Shown here: one piece after another, positions 25,421 to 36,560 of the stretch | Layout: each line of letters starts with the position of its first letter | Position numbering within the stretch: the first letter of the stretch is position 1 | DNA from: Helopsaltes ochotensis | Lineage: Eukaryota; Chordata; Aves; Passeriformes; Locustellidae | Direction: 5' to 3' | NCBI GenBank assembly: GCA_013400155.1 | Contig: VXBM01000059.1 | Span: forward strand, 1,294,257-1,358,256 | DNA length: 64,000 bases | Position numbers and translations under genes: made by a program | The notes under the pieces: generated by a model | Databases searched by the model: none | Told to the model about the DNA's origin: nothing | Seen by the model: the letters and a program-made list of their open reading frames with translations, nothing else

Positions 25421-26999
25421 TTTTGTGTCCCTAAGCTCATTTCAGGACTTGAGGATCCATGCAGCAATAGCTGCAGCCTTTTGCCTGCGTGTGTGACTTA
25501 CTGCACTGGTTTCTTTTGCCATTTGGTTCCAGAGGAACACAGAAGCTAGTGGATTTAGGGGAAATCAATGGAATGTTCTGCACCAAGCATATTCAAAACT
25601 GTATCTTCATTCCCCTTGTACAAGGATATCTCCTGCACAAATGCAAAATATTTTAACTTTGTATGATATTCAGACCCGTTAAATGTTACAGAAGAGTACA
25701 ATAGCAAATGGAAGCTTAAAACTCAATCATAATTAGATAAGTATCAGTCATGGTGATTGCTGCATTAATTTGTGCAGAAAACCTGGAGTTAATGAAACCA
25801 AAAGCAGATATGTCTTGGAAGGAGAGGACCAAGGATTTTTGTTTTTATCAACATCAGGAAGAGACTGAAGCCTCGTTGCCTGCAGAAGCAGTCTCTATTG
25901 ATTCTCCTACAGGCAGGTCCTTTCCTGCCGTGTCCCTGTGCTGCTCTGCCCAGTCGTGGGGCAGACCCACCAAGACCCCCGAGTCAGTGTCCGGCTCTTC
26001 CTGTGCGAGGATTTTCTCTTTCACAGCACCAGGCTCCTATTGCCCAACCACACATTTTCTTTGCCTTTTTATAGTTCTCCCAGTTTTAGAGGCAAAGCCC
26101 ATGCCACAGCCTTGGAGCACTCCTGCCTTTGCCTTGCCACCCACATTGCATGCCCAGAACAAAGCCTCTGTCCCTGTAAAGCTTTAAGCCATGACAGTTT
26201 CAGAAAGGCACAGTGCACTCAGCGCAGGAGAAGGATCTCTCCGCTCCTCAGCGAGGCCCAGGTACAAACAGAGGGATGCACATGCTTTTCTCACGGTGGC
26301 ACAGCTCTGGATCTGCAACCAAAGGAACAGGAAGTCTGTCTCACCAACCATTTTAGACTCTCATAAATTTTCTGCCATTTGCTTGGCACATCTGATTGCT
26401 CTGAGTGTCTCAAATACACCCATTCATCTTGCAACAGCAAACGGGTCTTAAAAATCTTGTTGACAATCTTACCACCAATCCCATGTGCAATTTAAAACAT
26501 GGAAAAAAAAATTAAGGAAAGGGAGAGCACAAGAACGAAACAAAATGTTAGCAGGGACCTTCAAAATGTGGTCACACTGACAGGATGGCACTGGAATCTG
26601 GGTTTGTTTTAAGCCTACATTGTTTAAAAGCAGCAGGGGACCAAAATGATGATGGCATCATACTGGCTGAAGGGAAGAACCTGGATTGAACTCTCAAGCC
26701 AAATCTAATCTTGGATTTTTGTTACTGCACTCTTCATTCAGAAACTCCCACAGACATTGATGGGACAGCATCATTGATGGGACAGAAATGAAGACATTTC
26801 TGTAAGCAGTGCATGAGGATCCAAATCTGCTCCATGGGCACCACACATGGAAACACTATCCACAATTTTTCTCACCAGACATCGAACATCTTGAGAGCAC
26901 AAGTAAAGGAAAGTAACATTCATAAAATCGAAACCACAAATAATCAAATATTTAGTTTTCTAATCAAGTCAAGTTGTGTGTAAGCCCTTAAACAGCATT
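25421..26999. other. Unassigned stretch with a GC-richer centre
   Basis: At 25.87-26.24 kb GC rises and two overlapping plus-strand frames of 145 and 142 codons (25750-26187, 25938-26366) appear. Two frames open together over the same bases suggests low stop-codon density from composition rather than coding, and no domain is visible. On the minus strand a TATAAAAAGG sequence (around 26068-26075) would suit an old LTR promoter, but no ends are seen. Confidence 0.5.
26755..26785. repeat. 17-base local tandem duplication
   Basis: CATTGATGGGACAG occurs twice, 17 bases apart. Recent-looking slippage duplication. Confidence 0.8.
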
Positions 27000-27245
27000 T
27001 ACAAGCATTCGATTTGTTTTCTCTATTGAATATATAAGAGTGCTCATGGGCTCACAAATCAGGGCTTGTTTGATTTGTTTTAACATGCTTGCCATGTCAG
27101 GTGGTTTTTTCATATTTCTTGCTGTTCCTTTAGAAACTTGTAAATCGGGTCAATTTATTGAAATGTCAGCTTTTATAAATATTCCTATCCAGCCCAACCT
27201 CAAAGTTAACACATGCTATAATTACAGTGAAACCATTTATGGAAA
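27000..27245. promoter_or_regulatory. Candidate conserved non-coding element
   Basis: Non-repetitive AT-rich segment with TCAATTTATTGAAATG, TTTATAAATATTCC and ATGCTATAATTACAG cores. The 69-codon frame inside it has no recognised content. Inferred from texture. Confidence 0.25.
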
Positions 27246-28229
27246 GTAACTAAAAGTGGGATAACCCTCCTTACTCACATTGAGAAATATCCTACTCCTT
27301 GAGTCAACATTTTTATTTCAGTTAATTTACTTTTGGAATTCACTCTGGAAAATGTATTAGCAGCTGCAGAACCTGTCCCAAATCTTACTGCTTTTCCAAT
27401 GAAATCTCAATCTTTAAAATGGGCATTAAATATCTCTGAGACTGAATGTTAAATATCTACGAGATTGAACATTTTCCATAACTTCTGCTTTGCCAAAACG
27501 AGGGTGGCCAGAAATAAGGTCAGAGGCAGAAGTAAATACAGCCATATTTTGTTAAATGAAAATAACATTAAAATTAAAAAGAAAAAAGCAACAGAAGTGA
27601 TAGCATCTCTAGAAAAAGGTGCTATCTTCCCAGGATTAGAGGCAACTTTAAATTAGTCTCATCATTGTTATTTGGTATTTTGCCAAAATGAAAAATAATC
27701 AATATTCTTTTATTTTGCAAGGATTGCAGAGTCTTGGAAAAATGACATCTGAAAATAAAACAGCAAGCAAAACATTAAGGCAGAAATGCAATCCCAGACA
27801 TCAGTCAGAAACAAGAAGCAGCAGCAGACATTAAAAGGGAAAAATAAAATAATTTAAAAAATTAAAAGTGTATATATTAGCAAGTTTAAGCAACATGTGA
27901 GTCCTTTGTGCTCCGGCAGCAGAGCTATCTGATAGGTGTGGTTTCAACGTGGAACAGTTTGCCCAGCATAGGAAAGTGCTGAACTCTGTGCCTGTTGTGG
28001 AACAGGAGATTTGTTTGACAGATACCTTGGTTCAGCGGAGATCTGGATCACCCAGCATCTCCTCTGAGCTCTGTGCCCTGCCCGCCCCTCCTGCTCCAGA
28101 GCATGCAGCACCCACTGCCCCCCTCCCCACCTTTGCCTGTAAATTCCTGCCTTTGAAAAGACACTGTGAAAGTGATCCGCTTGCACGAAGCTCCCAGCTG
28201 CTTATGGACAATGAGGGAGCTTGGGAATG
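27246..28229. other. Unassigned stretch
   Basis: It contains a 23-base imperfect duplication (27426-27471), an A-rich patch near 27.57 and 27.84 kb and a GC-richer patch at 28.04-28.13 kb. Overlapping frames on both strands in the GC-richer patch are not credible genes. Confidence 0.6.
27426..27471. repeat. 23-base imperfect tandem duplication
   Basis: Units TTAAATATCTCTGAGACTGA and TTAAATATCTACGAGATTGA start 23 bases apart. Minor local duplication. Confidence 0.8.
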
Positions 28230-28560
28230 CACTAAACCTCCTTTTATTCACAGCATATTGAGACTATCAATATGAAATAAATATGGCAAAGTGCTGGGCA
28301 AACAGAGGGGTTTTCGTTAAAATCAGGGGCTTGTCTGAGACATGACTGAATTTAAAGGCAAATCTAAAGCTACTACATTAATTTTTGCTTCTTTCCAGCA
28401 GACTCCCATGCATAACTGCATATAGAAACTGGTAATGGCCCCATATTTTGGCTTGTAATGGAAATCCAGACAATGCAAATCCTCGTAATGACTGAAATTT
28501 ATTCTTTCTCTTTGCTTTGCAAATATGAATTTAATTTAAATCAAACAGGTTAAATTGAAG
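28230..28560. promoter_or_regulatory. Candidate conserved non-coding element
   Basis: It includes ATCAATATGAAATAAATATG, CATGCATAACTGCATATAG, a perfect POU octamer ATGCAAAT (28473-28480) directly preceded by a SOX-like ACAAT, and CTCGTAATGACTG. No long frame. The texture suggests an enhancer. Conservation not measured. Confidence 0.3.
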
Positions 28561-30077
28561 CCTCTTCTTTTGTAGCAGTCACCAAAAAATAAAAAGAGAA
28601 AAAAACCCTAAACAAAACCATAAAACCAACCAACAAAACTCAAGAAGTACCACAACAGAAAATCAAACCAACCTAAAAGGAAGGGAAAAGAAACCCCAAT
28701 GTGCAAAATCCATGTTACTCAGTATGTACAAGATAAATATTAATTTTTCAAAAACAGCAGTTGAAAGTGCTGGCCCAAACATTAGCAGTATTTTGTACTG
28801 TACTAAACTAAATATTTTGCAAAAATCGTATTTTCCTTTTTCCATTTGGAAAATGAACACACTGGACACAGGAATAAACAGCTGCAGAAGTGAAAGGATG
28901 GTTTCTCTTAAAGGACAAATGACAGGAATCCTCTGCACTGCATTGGGAAATATATTCTGTGTGGGTGGATAGACAGATTGAGATGTGTGTACAGAAAAGT
29001 TTGTACCATCTGCATCTTTAGTGGAGTTTGAAAAAAGCCTTTGCCCATGCTCAGAGGAAGCAAGTGTCAAATACTTTTGAAGATCTCGATACCTCAGAGT
29101 ACATAATTATTTTGTTAAGAATTTGGGAATAAAATCCAAGGGATACCCCAGTTTAGCAAAGACCTAGAGCTTTTTTCTGTAATTATTAAGACGTACTGCA
29201 GAAATTTTACCTAGTTGGCAATTCATGTCACAAATGAGTAGAATATACTGCCTTTCAAAATCATAATCCTTTTTAAACACTAGTCAGGTGCTGTAGAACA
29301 TATAAAATACATTTCTCCAACAAAAGATGTTCATCACCAAAATAGAATCAGTTTCTTCTAATGAAAGAGTAGAGGTCTTTGTTTCTAAAGTGCAGGTGCC
29401 CAACTTCGTGACAGCAGACACGAGATGAAAAAAAGGACACTCAACAGGAGCACAAAGAAATCTTGCGTGAAAGGGAAAGTCATCAAATGTGGAGCCTTCA
29501 ATTGTTCAAGCTGAAATACCACATGAAATTCCTGTAGCATAGGTTACTGTGGTGTGGTGAAGAAGTGCAAAAAATGAGTGCAAATTAGGAACGTGTGAGA
29601 TACTCTTAATAGCTGCTTTTGCTGAACATTGAGCTATTGAGAAAGTTATATCACTGCAGATCAACAGGCAGGCAGTGTGCAGAAGAGGCATTCAAAGGGG
29701 TCTTACAAATGGTTCCACTGTTCTATCTAAGCAATTTTACTTTCTTTTATTTTACAACCAAATTGTGAAATCTGTGAAATAACTTTGGAATTTATTTCAA
29801 TATGAGGGAACTAAAGGAATGCTTGGAACTGTAGCATCAAATGACCCTTTTTGGATTCCCTTTGTATTGATTCCCACATCAGTTTGCTTCTATACTTTTC
29901 TGGCTTCTCAGTTTTAAGAGGATGTTTGGGAAACTTCTGAGAGAGAAGAGTGGTTCTTCAAGCCCAGGGAACAGCTGGAAAGACAGATGTCATCTACAAT
30001 ACCATTTTGTTGCCGGGGGAAAATAAAACAAGCTGGTAATACCAACTGAGTAAAAATTTTAAAGTTAATTCCAGTTG
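28561..30077. other. Unassigned stretch
   Basis: It begins with an A/C-rich low-complexity patch (about 28590-28640). A 135-codon minus-strand frame (28663-29070) overlaps an 86-codon plus-strand frame. Neither shows a domain or splice context. Confidence 0.65.
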
Positions 30078-30145
30078 GACCATGTGACCAGCATCTACTG
30101 TGTTTGCAGCTGTGACCATGTGATCAACATCTACTCTGTTTGCCT
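30078..30145. repeat. 36-base tandem duplication
   Basis: GACCATGTGACCAGCATCTA and GACCATGTGATCAACATCTA begin two consecutive units 36 bases apart. The similarity runs on through CTCTGTTTGC. Two copies only. Confidence 0.85.
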
Positions 30146-31750
30146 CTTCATCCAAGCACATCTGGTAAAAATATTTCAGTAGTGTGGGGAGAAAGGAGGC
30201 AATTTGTGTGGAGATTATGTTTTATTTTACCACCTATAATACTTTGTTTTTCTGATGGAATTAAAAAAAAAATTATGGAGAAATGATAGATGGAAAGAAT
30301 ACTGAAAATAAGAATGAGCATAATGTAAGCATAAATAGGACTAAAACAATCACAGAAGCCAAATTATACAGGATTTCAGTGTATTATGAGCTTTAACTCA
30401 GAGTGTTATTATTAAAATAAAAACAAACATATGGAAAGATTCCTTTGAAAATCCTTATGTTGCACTGAGACAAAGCAACAGGAAGCACACAAAAAGGTTA
30501 TTTAATATCTAGATAGAAATTTTGTTATGTCACCTAAATAGGGAATGCTACTTGGAAACTGAATAAAGGTAAAGTTACTGGGTATTACCACACACTAATG
30601 AAAGGTATAGGACCCACATGCACTTCACTGCCTAAAGGTACATAATTCATTTACAATGGAATATTCAGCCTTACGGCCTGGCTAGGGCAATGCACACCCA
30701 GAGGCGAGCTGCCCTGTCCCCACGTGTCATTCTAGGATCAGGGACAGCTGCGTGGGTCTCTCCTCCTGCACTGATCCATGACCTCTGCTGTGCTTGCAGG
30801 ACTGCTCACTGCAGGAGTGCACACTGCTGCCTAACACTGCCCATCTCAGTCTGGCCCCCACTATTCCCCCGATGCTCATCACAGAACAGTTATTTTTAAG
30901 TTTACCTTACTTCTGTTGGGGAATAAGGGTCTCCAGAAAGATTGTTTTTTAGCGGGTGAGTACGTGAAGAACACACCTACTCTTTTCATAAGGCAGAAGG
31001 CTTGAAATTAAAGTGCATGAATCCAGAAAAACTGCTCTAGGCTGGTAAATACCTTCAAATCTGGGCCGTATGCCCACAGATAATCAAAGATCTCAGCTGC
31101 TCCCGTTGCATGGAATTTGTACAATGCCTTCTTTGCCCACTCTCATTCACTATCTGTTATATAAAACTCTAATAAAAGATCCTTTAAAGACCCAAATCTA
31201 CGACCCAAATCTGGGCTGTGACTCTTTCCTTTAGAAGCTAGCAATGTCAGAGAAACCATTAAGATGGGAAGTCAGTAATCCACTACATTAGAACAAGTTG
31301 TTTTGGGCTTCTTTGCCACAGTTAATTATTTTGACATCTGCCTATTATTGCAGAAACAAAATTCCCCTGCTGCTGATAGGCTGGCAGAGCTCAGCAAAGC
31401 TCAACTGCATTTAAAGTGTTACAGCTTAGGGCAATTATTTGAAAATAAACAAAGTGTTCTGACAGGTAAACACTACTTGGGTTACATATTTGATATTTGT
31501 GATCCATCAGACAACCAGAGTTGTGCAAACTGACATTCTCTTGCTGCCCTGCGTGCAACAAATAGCAAATAAAAGGATCACCCACACCAAGCCTCAAAAG
31601 GATTAAGATCTTTCTCTGGTCTGGAAGGTGCACAGGAATTATTGTTCACCTGTCTAACAGCATTCAGTGAGAGCAGGTGGCTATTGTTCATTCCTTAAGG
31701 ACCACAGAGAAGCAGGATTTAAAGCATTAGTGGCAGTTACATCAGGGATG
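30146..31750. other. Unassigned stretch
   Basis: AT-rich, with one GC-richer patch at 30.68-30.88 kb containing a 69-codon frame of no recognised content, and a small CCCAAATCT duplication near 31.19-31.21 kb. Confidence 0.65.
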
Positions 31751-31751
31751 T

Positions 31752-31806
31752 GCCTCTCCTTTTGAGGAGGGGAGGCAGTTAATTAATTCAAAATGCTTTT
31801 GAATTA
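31752..31806. repeat. Two adjacent hairpin-forming inverted repeats
   Basis: First hairpin: GCCTCTCC (31752-31759) with GGGGAGGC (31769-31776), seven of eight bases paired, loop nine. Second: perfect ten-base arms TAATTCAAAA and TTTTGAATTA (31784-31793 and 31797-31806) with a three-base TGC loop. No transcription unit is known here, so a structured RNA is only a possibility. Confidence 0.6.
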
Positions 31807-32920
31807 TGTGTCATTGTAGTGACTCAAACACATTTTAAATTTGCTTTTACTTTTGTAAAATATCAAACAGCATTTTGGTGTTAAGAGTGATTTTAGATAT
31901 TAAAAAAATGTTCCTACTGACAGTCACATGCCACTCTTCTGTCTGCAACTATGTGAGCCACTGATTTTCCCATCAGATACTGGTCAACAAGAACTGATAC
32001 AACTTTTTTCTCAGCAAAATAAAATAACTTCTAGAAAAATTAGTATATGAAATGATTAAATTATGGTTTTTATGTAGAGAGAGCAAAGAAATTTTAATTT
32101 ATAAATTAAATTTTACCTCTTTTGTTTGCTTGGTTTTTTTGGGGTGATTTTTGTTTTTTGTAACTCACATTTTCAAATGAAAACTGTGATGTTCATTATT
32201 TCAGACCCTGAAGAAGTTACAAAACCATTCAGTTGTACTTTTGGGTTTTTTTCTGGCTCATCTTTCTAAAGCTTTGCATGACATCCCACTACTGAAGTCA
32301 AGGTGAATTTTCAAATACTTAGTCCGCCAAAACCAGTCATGGTGAATAAAGCGTTGCTCTGAACTAGTTCTACCCACAACACACAGCACATCCAGAACTT
32401 CCATACTGAGATTTTCTACTCTTGGGTTATATTTCAGAGATCAATTCCAATTTTCCAAATTACTGCTCTTACTTGTCCAAAGTGCTGTTCAGGAACCAGG
32501 CTATACGTGCCATTTTGTCAATCTAGACACACTGTTTGTCTCAATGGGGATAGAATCTGCTATTTTAATTAATGTCTCCTAGGGCCTGTGGCTGTGCCCT
32601 AGGCAAGTCCAGGAAACACTTCATAAAACTACCATCCCTTCAACTAAAGGGTACAGGGAGACAAAAAAACCACCCCACTGTAGTAAATGGAATGATCAAG
32701 ATGACAATTGTGTACTTTTTATGTGAAATGTATAGTCAGTGGGATTGCAGTCAGGAGCAGGACTTTAACTCACTGTGTACAGGAGTACCAGGGGCAAATG
32801 GTGCTTTCAGAACTCAAATAAAAACTGTGCTCTAAAGTAAGACATTTCAGACATGAGGTGTTTTTATCAAAGACAAGTGAGACAATCAGAAATATAGAGG
32901 TTCATACTAAAAATGCCCCC
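31807..32920. other. Unassigned AT-rich stretch
   Basis: T/G-rich low complexity at about 32.12-32.16 kb and small frames (up to 87 codons). Nothing identified. Confidence 0.7.
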
Positions 32921-32923
32921 AGG

Positions 32924-33260
32924 GCGAGGAACATACATGCAAAACGTGCATTTTCAGACAACTAGCATTCAAACACGGCCCATCGATCTACAAATAACGC
33001 CATCATCTTATACGTAAAGCAGAAATTGCATTTGCGTGCACAACTCTAGAACTATAAATAACCTTTATACTTTTATACCCTGGAGTTGCAGTGCAGGCCA
33101 GCCCTCAGTAAGGCCAGAGGTGGAGCAGAGCAGCCCTGCTGGCTGTAATCTGATGAGGACACTCCAGACACACCAGCGCGCTCCGAGCCCACGTGTCAGC
33201 ACCAGCACTCTCTCAGGGGCCACACCACCACCTGGCACGTCTTTGCTGCTTTTGTACAGA
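32924..33260. other. CpG-rich patch
   Basis: About 12 CpGs occur between 32924 and 33240, including a CGCG and CACGTG (E-box) at 33191, in a region otherwise poor in CpG. It may be an unmethylated regulatory patch or the remnant of a GC-rich repeat. Overlapping frames on both strands at 33036-33386 reflect raised GC, not a gene. Confidence 0.4.
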
Positions 33261-35797
33261 TGTTCCCATGGCTGGAATGCTTGGGCTTCCTCCCCTTTTG
33301 TTCTGCCCTCCAGAGCTTTGCCTGGCATCTCAATACTGTGTGTCAAATTTTTCTCTTGTTTTTTTATTCATTCCAGATTGCACTGAGACACAGGATGGAA
33401 ATGCAATCGGGAGATTCTCTTCTTTGACTTGAACAGGAAAACTTCAGAAAACTTTACATATTAAAATAGTCTATGAGAAAGAAATTAAGCATTTGGTTAT
33501 CTCTCTGCAGTAAAAGGTTTGGGACCGAAAAACTTGCAGAATTTTTATGCAATGGAGTTGATTATGCCAAATATATGTTGCAAAGCCAGGTTTTAACTAC
33601 CTCTCCCAAATCCTGTCTGACCCTCAGTCCCATGGTACACTCCTGTATGTAAATATTACTTTCATTTAGAGAGGGGTGGGCTGTCTAAGAATGAAATAGA
33701 TGCTGTTTTCAGCAAATGCACCACACTCATTCTAAGGGAGGATGCTCTGCAGTGCACCCTCCCTCTAGAGCAAAGGCAAGAATCCCTTTGCAGATATTTG
33801 CAGGTATTGAAGAATGACTTTTTAAATCATAGTTGTGTTTTCAACGAGTCCTAATGTCTGATGGAGCACATGCCTTTAATATATCTACCAACAGGAAAGT
33901 GCCTTTAATGCTGCTGTCAGAGCAGTCCCCGCACTGTTTGCACACAAGCCCTGTTCTCACAGCACCAGCTCAGCTTCACCTCAGTCAGTAGCATTCTTAG
34001 GGCAAAGAATAACAGTTATAACAAAGTAATGACAGTTTTCCCACCTATAGAGCTCAACATAAACTGACAGAAATAGATGGGGTTTAGCCTGGTTTCTTTG
34101 ATTCTTCCTCTGTTATTTAACATTAATTGCTGCTGGCGAAGGTGGTACCTACATCCAAGGGAATGGAATGCCAGAACTTATGTTCTCAGTTAGGTAGAGC
34201 TTAAATACTCACATCGATGACATGCCTGTGATAGCTCAGTGTTGCTGGTGATGCTCTTACTTCTATATTCAGCACAACACTCTAGCTTCACACAAACAAT
34301 ATCAATCATTAAAAGCCAATTTCCAGTCTGCATCTGGTATGACTTGTGTCTATTACACAGAAGGGTGGTGGAACTTGTATTTTCAAGCGTGGAGAGAGTC
34401 AGAGGAAATCTGAGGCCCCGGTTCTCCTGAGCAGCAGGCAGCAGAAGCTGCTCTTGGCTATATTGAAGAGTATTAGACTGCTTTAAACATGCACTGACCA
34501 ACAGGGACCTTGGATGGAATATCAATTTCAACAATTACCAATCAATTACCCAATAACAGCCTGCATGCTTACAGGCAAATTATGGCAACGATAGGACAGG
34601 TAAAGTTCTCTTTGTGCCACCCTCTGCATCAACACTGCTTTGCTGGAAACAGGGTAAGAAGTAGATGCAGGAAAACAGAACTGTTACCACTAACAGGAAA
34701 TCGCATAAACATCACAACCAGGATCTTTCTGAGAAAGACAGCAGAGATACAGCCATGGAATGTGGTTGCAGCTTATCAAGACAGTGGCAAAAAATCAGAA
34801 TCATTATGCATCTCTCGATCACTTTTCCCCTTTTCCCTCTGTCATTGAGCAGCATATAACTGTTAGGATATTGCTTTACAGTCCAGGAATTTAAACTCAG
34901 GAAACACTCCCAAAGTCAGCTCATTTCAGTATCTCCAGCAATGCTGCTGCAACGAGATCATTGCTAACATGTGTGGGAAAGGGGCACAATCACCCTGCTA
35001 GCTAATGCCTCCAGAACCAATTGTGGAAGTAACACTTGCAATCCACTCATCCACGCGTATCTGTGTGGAGAGTCACAGAATAGTGTTCCTTGTAAAACTC
35101 GGCCATGAAAAATAAATCTTTCTAGATGCTAATACAGCAACTTCTGCCTCAGCTCATTGCTATTAATATTTAGGGAATCCATCAGGACATAATAGAAACT
35201 GAATGTACAGATGGAAATGACATCCTGACTTTATCATTAATTAATATACTTGAAAAATTCACAAAACAAAAAAATGTTTCCCATGAAAAACATCCATGAC
35301 TGAGCAACTACCTGAGTAAGCTGTTAAAAAAAACCAAAAAACCAAAAAAAACAAAATAACAAAAGCTGACAGAAGAAGGTCTGACAGACAGAAATCACAC
35401 AACAATGTCCTATAAGTGCTTATTAATTCCAGAGAGGATTCTCTGGGTAGTTCACAGCTGGACTTCCATTTTTATACCTTTTTCTGTGTAAACTCACTGC
35501 TGTCTCAACATTTGAGCACCTCCTACAAGTTACCCTGATCCTTAGTATAGAAAAGTCCTGCCTTTCCCAAAATTTCATACCATGCTAAATAACTTAGAGG
35601 GATCCTGGCATGTCCTGTGGCAGGTGTGAACCTGTGCAACTCACAACCTTCCATGGAAGGGACCTCAGTCCAGATCCCTGGATAAACAGGTGAACACCAC
35701 CCGCGCAAATTGGCCATCTTGTGGAGTGAGGAAATCTGGGACTTACTCCAGCCATATTTTTTGTCTTTTCTGGCAGTAGTCCTCACTAAGAGCCAAT
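33261..35797. other. Unassigned non-coding stretch
   Basis: Frames up to 114 codons on both strands overlap each other (34190-34848) and lack domains. A/C-rich low complexity at 35322-35364. The 35.08 kb TCACAGAATAG is too short to call as CR1. Confidence 0.65.
35322..35364. repeat. A-rich (AAAACC) low-complexity tract
   Basis: A runs interrupted by CC and C. Simple low complexity. Confidence 0.85.
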
Positions 35798-36080
35798 GTC
35801 AAGGGTGCCACGGGGATGGTGCCAGTGACAGGACCAGGAGCAATGGCTTGAACTAAGCACAACAAATTCCACCTCAGCTTGAGGAAGAGCTTCTTTACAC
35901 AGCGAGTGGCAGAGCCCTGGGACAGCTGCCCAGGGAGGGTAGGGAGTGTCCCCCTCAGGAGACATCCCAAAGCCACCTGGACACGCAGTGTCACCTGCTC
36001 CAGGTGACCCTGCCATGGCAGGGGTTGGACTGGGTGATCTCCAGAGCTCCTTCCAACCTCAGGGATTCTGTGACTCTGGG
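35798..36080 (+). mobile_element. CR1 LINE 3' UTR fragment (plus strand)
   Basis: In order: GCCAGTGACAGGACCAGGAG, CAATGGCTTGAACTAAGCAC, TTCCACCTCAGCTTGAGGAA, GAGCTTCTTTACAC, GGGACAGCTGCCCAGGGAGG, GGGGTTGGACTGGGTGATCT, CCTTCCAACCTCAGGGATTC, ending TGTGACTCTG. These are the diagnostic avian CR1 3' UTR blocks with a slightly altered terminal octamer. About 280 bases survive; immobile. The 76-codon and 83-codon minus-strand frames here are antisense to the UTR and are not genes. Confidence 0.95.
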
Positions 36081-36223
36081 AAATGATCTGCCAAGTAGCA
36101 ACACGAGAGAAAAATTGGTCGGGATCCAGAAAAATTTTAATCCAAGAAAAGTTCAGGTAAAGGAGAGAAATAATTATGGGTTTTGCACCATAAGCGAAAG
36201 AAAATTAAAGACCAATATGGTCT

Positions 36224-36560
36224 TAAAATCACATAATTGTTTAGGTTGGAAGGGACCTTTAAAGCTCACCCAATCCAACACCCCTGCAATGAACAGGTAC
36301 ATCTTCAACAAGATCAGGTTACCCACAGCCCCATTAACCTCACCTTGAGTGTTTCCTGGGATGTGGCATCTCAGGACAACCTGTGCCAGTGTTTTATCAC
36401 ACTCATTGTAAAAAATACTCCTTTATTATATCAAATTTTAATTAATCTTTCTTCAGTTTAAGACCATTATCCCTTTCCTATCACAATAGGACCTGCTAAA
36501 AAGTTTGCCTCCAACTTTCCTACATGCCCCTTTCAAACTCTGAAAGGCCACAGTACTTTC
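36224..36560 (-). mobile_element. CR1 LINE 3' fragment (minus strand)
   Basis: The left edge is AAAATCACATAATTG, a decayed reverse terminus. Then come TTAGGTTGGAAGGGACCT, CCAATCCAACACCCCTGCAA, GACCATTATCCCTTTCC, CACAATAGGACCTGCTA, CCCCTTTCAAACTCTGAAAG and GCCACAG, the CR1 3' region in reverse order and more diverged than its neighbour. It lies about 145 bases from the plus-strand copy, with the two 3' ends facing each other. Confidence 0.9.

Noticed and set aside
25750..26366. Overlapping 145- and 142-codon plus-strand frames
   Set aside because: Two different frames are open over the same GC-richer patch, which indicates few stops by composition. Neither contains a known domain.
35070..35095. 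Possible CR1 end (TCACAGAATAG)
   Set aside because: Only about a dozen bases match and no further CR1 blocks follow on either side.
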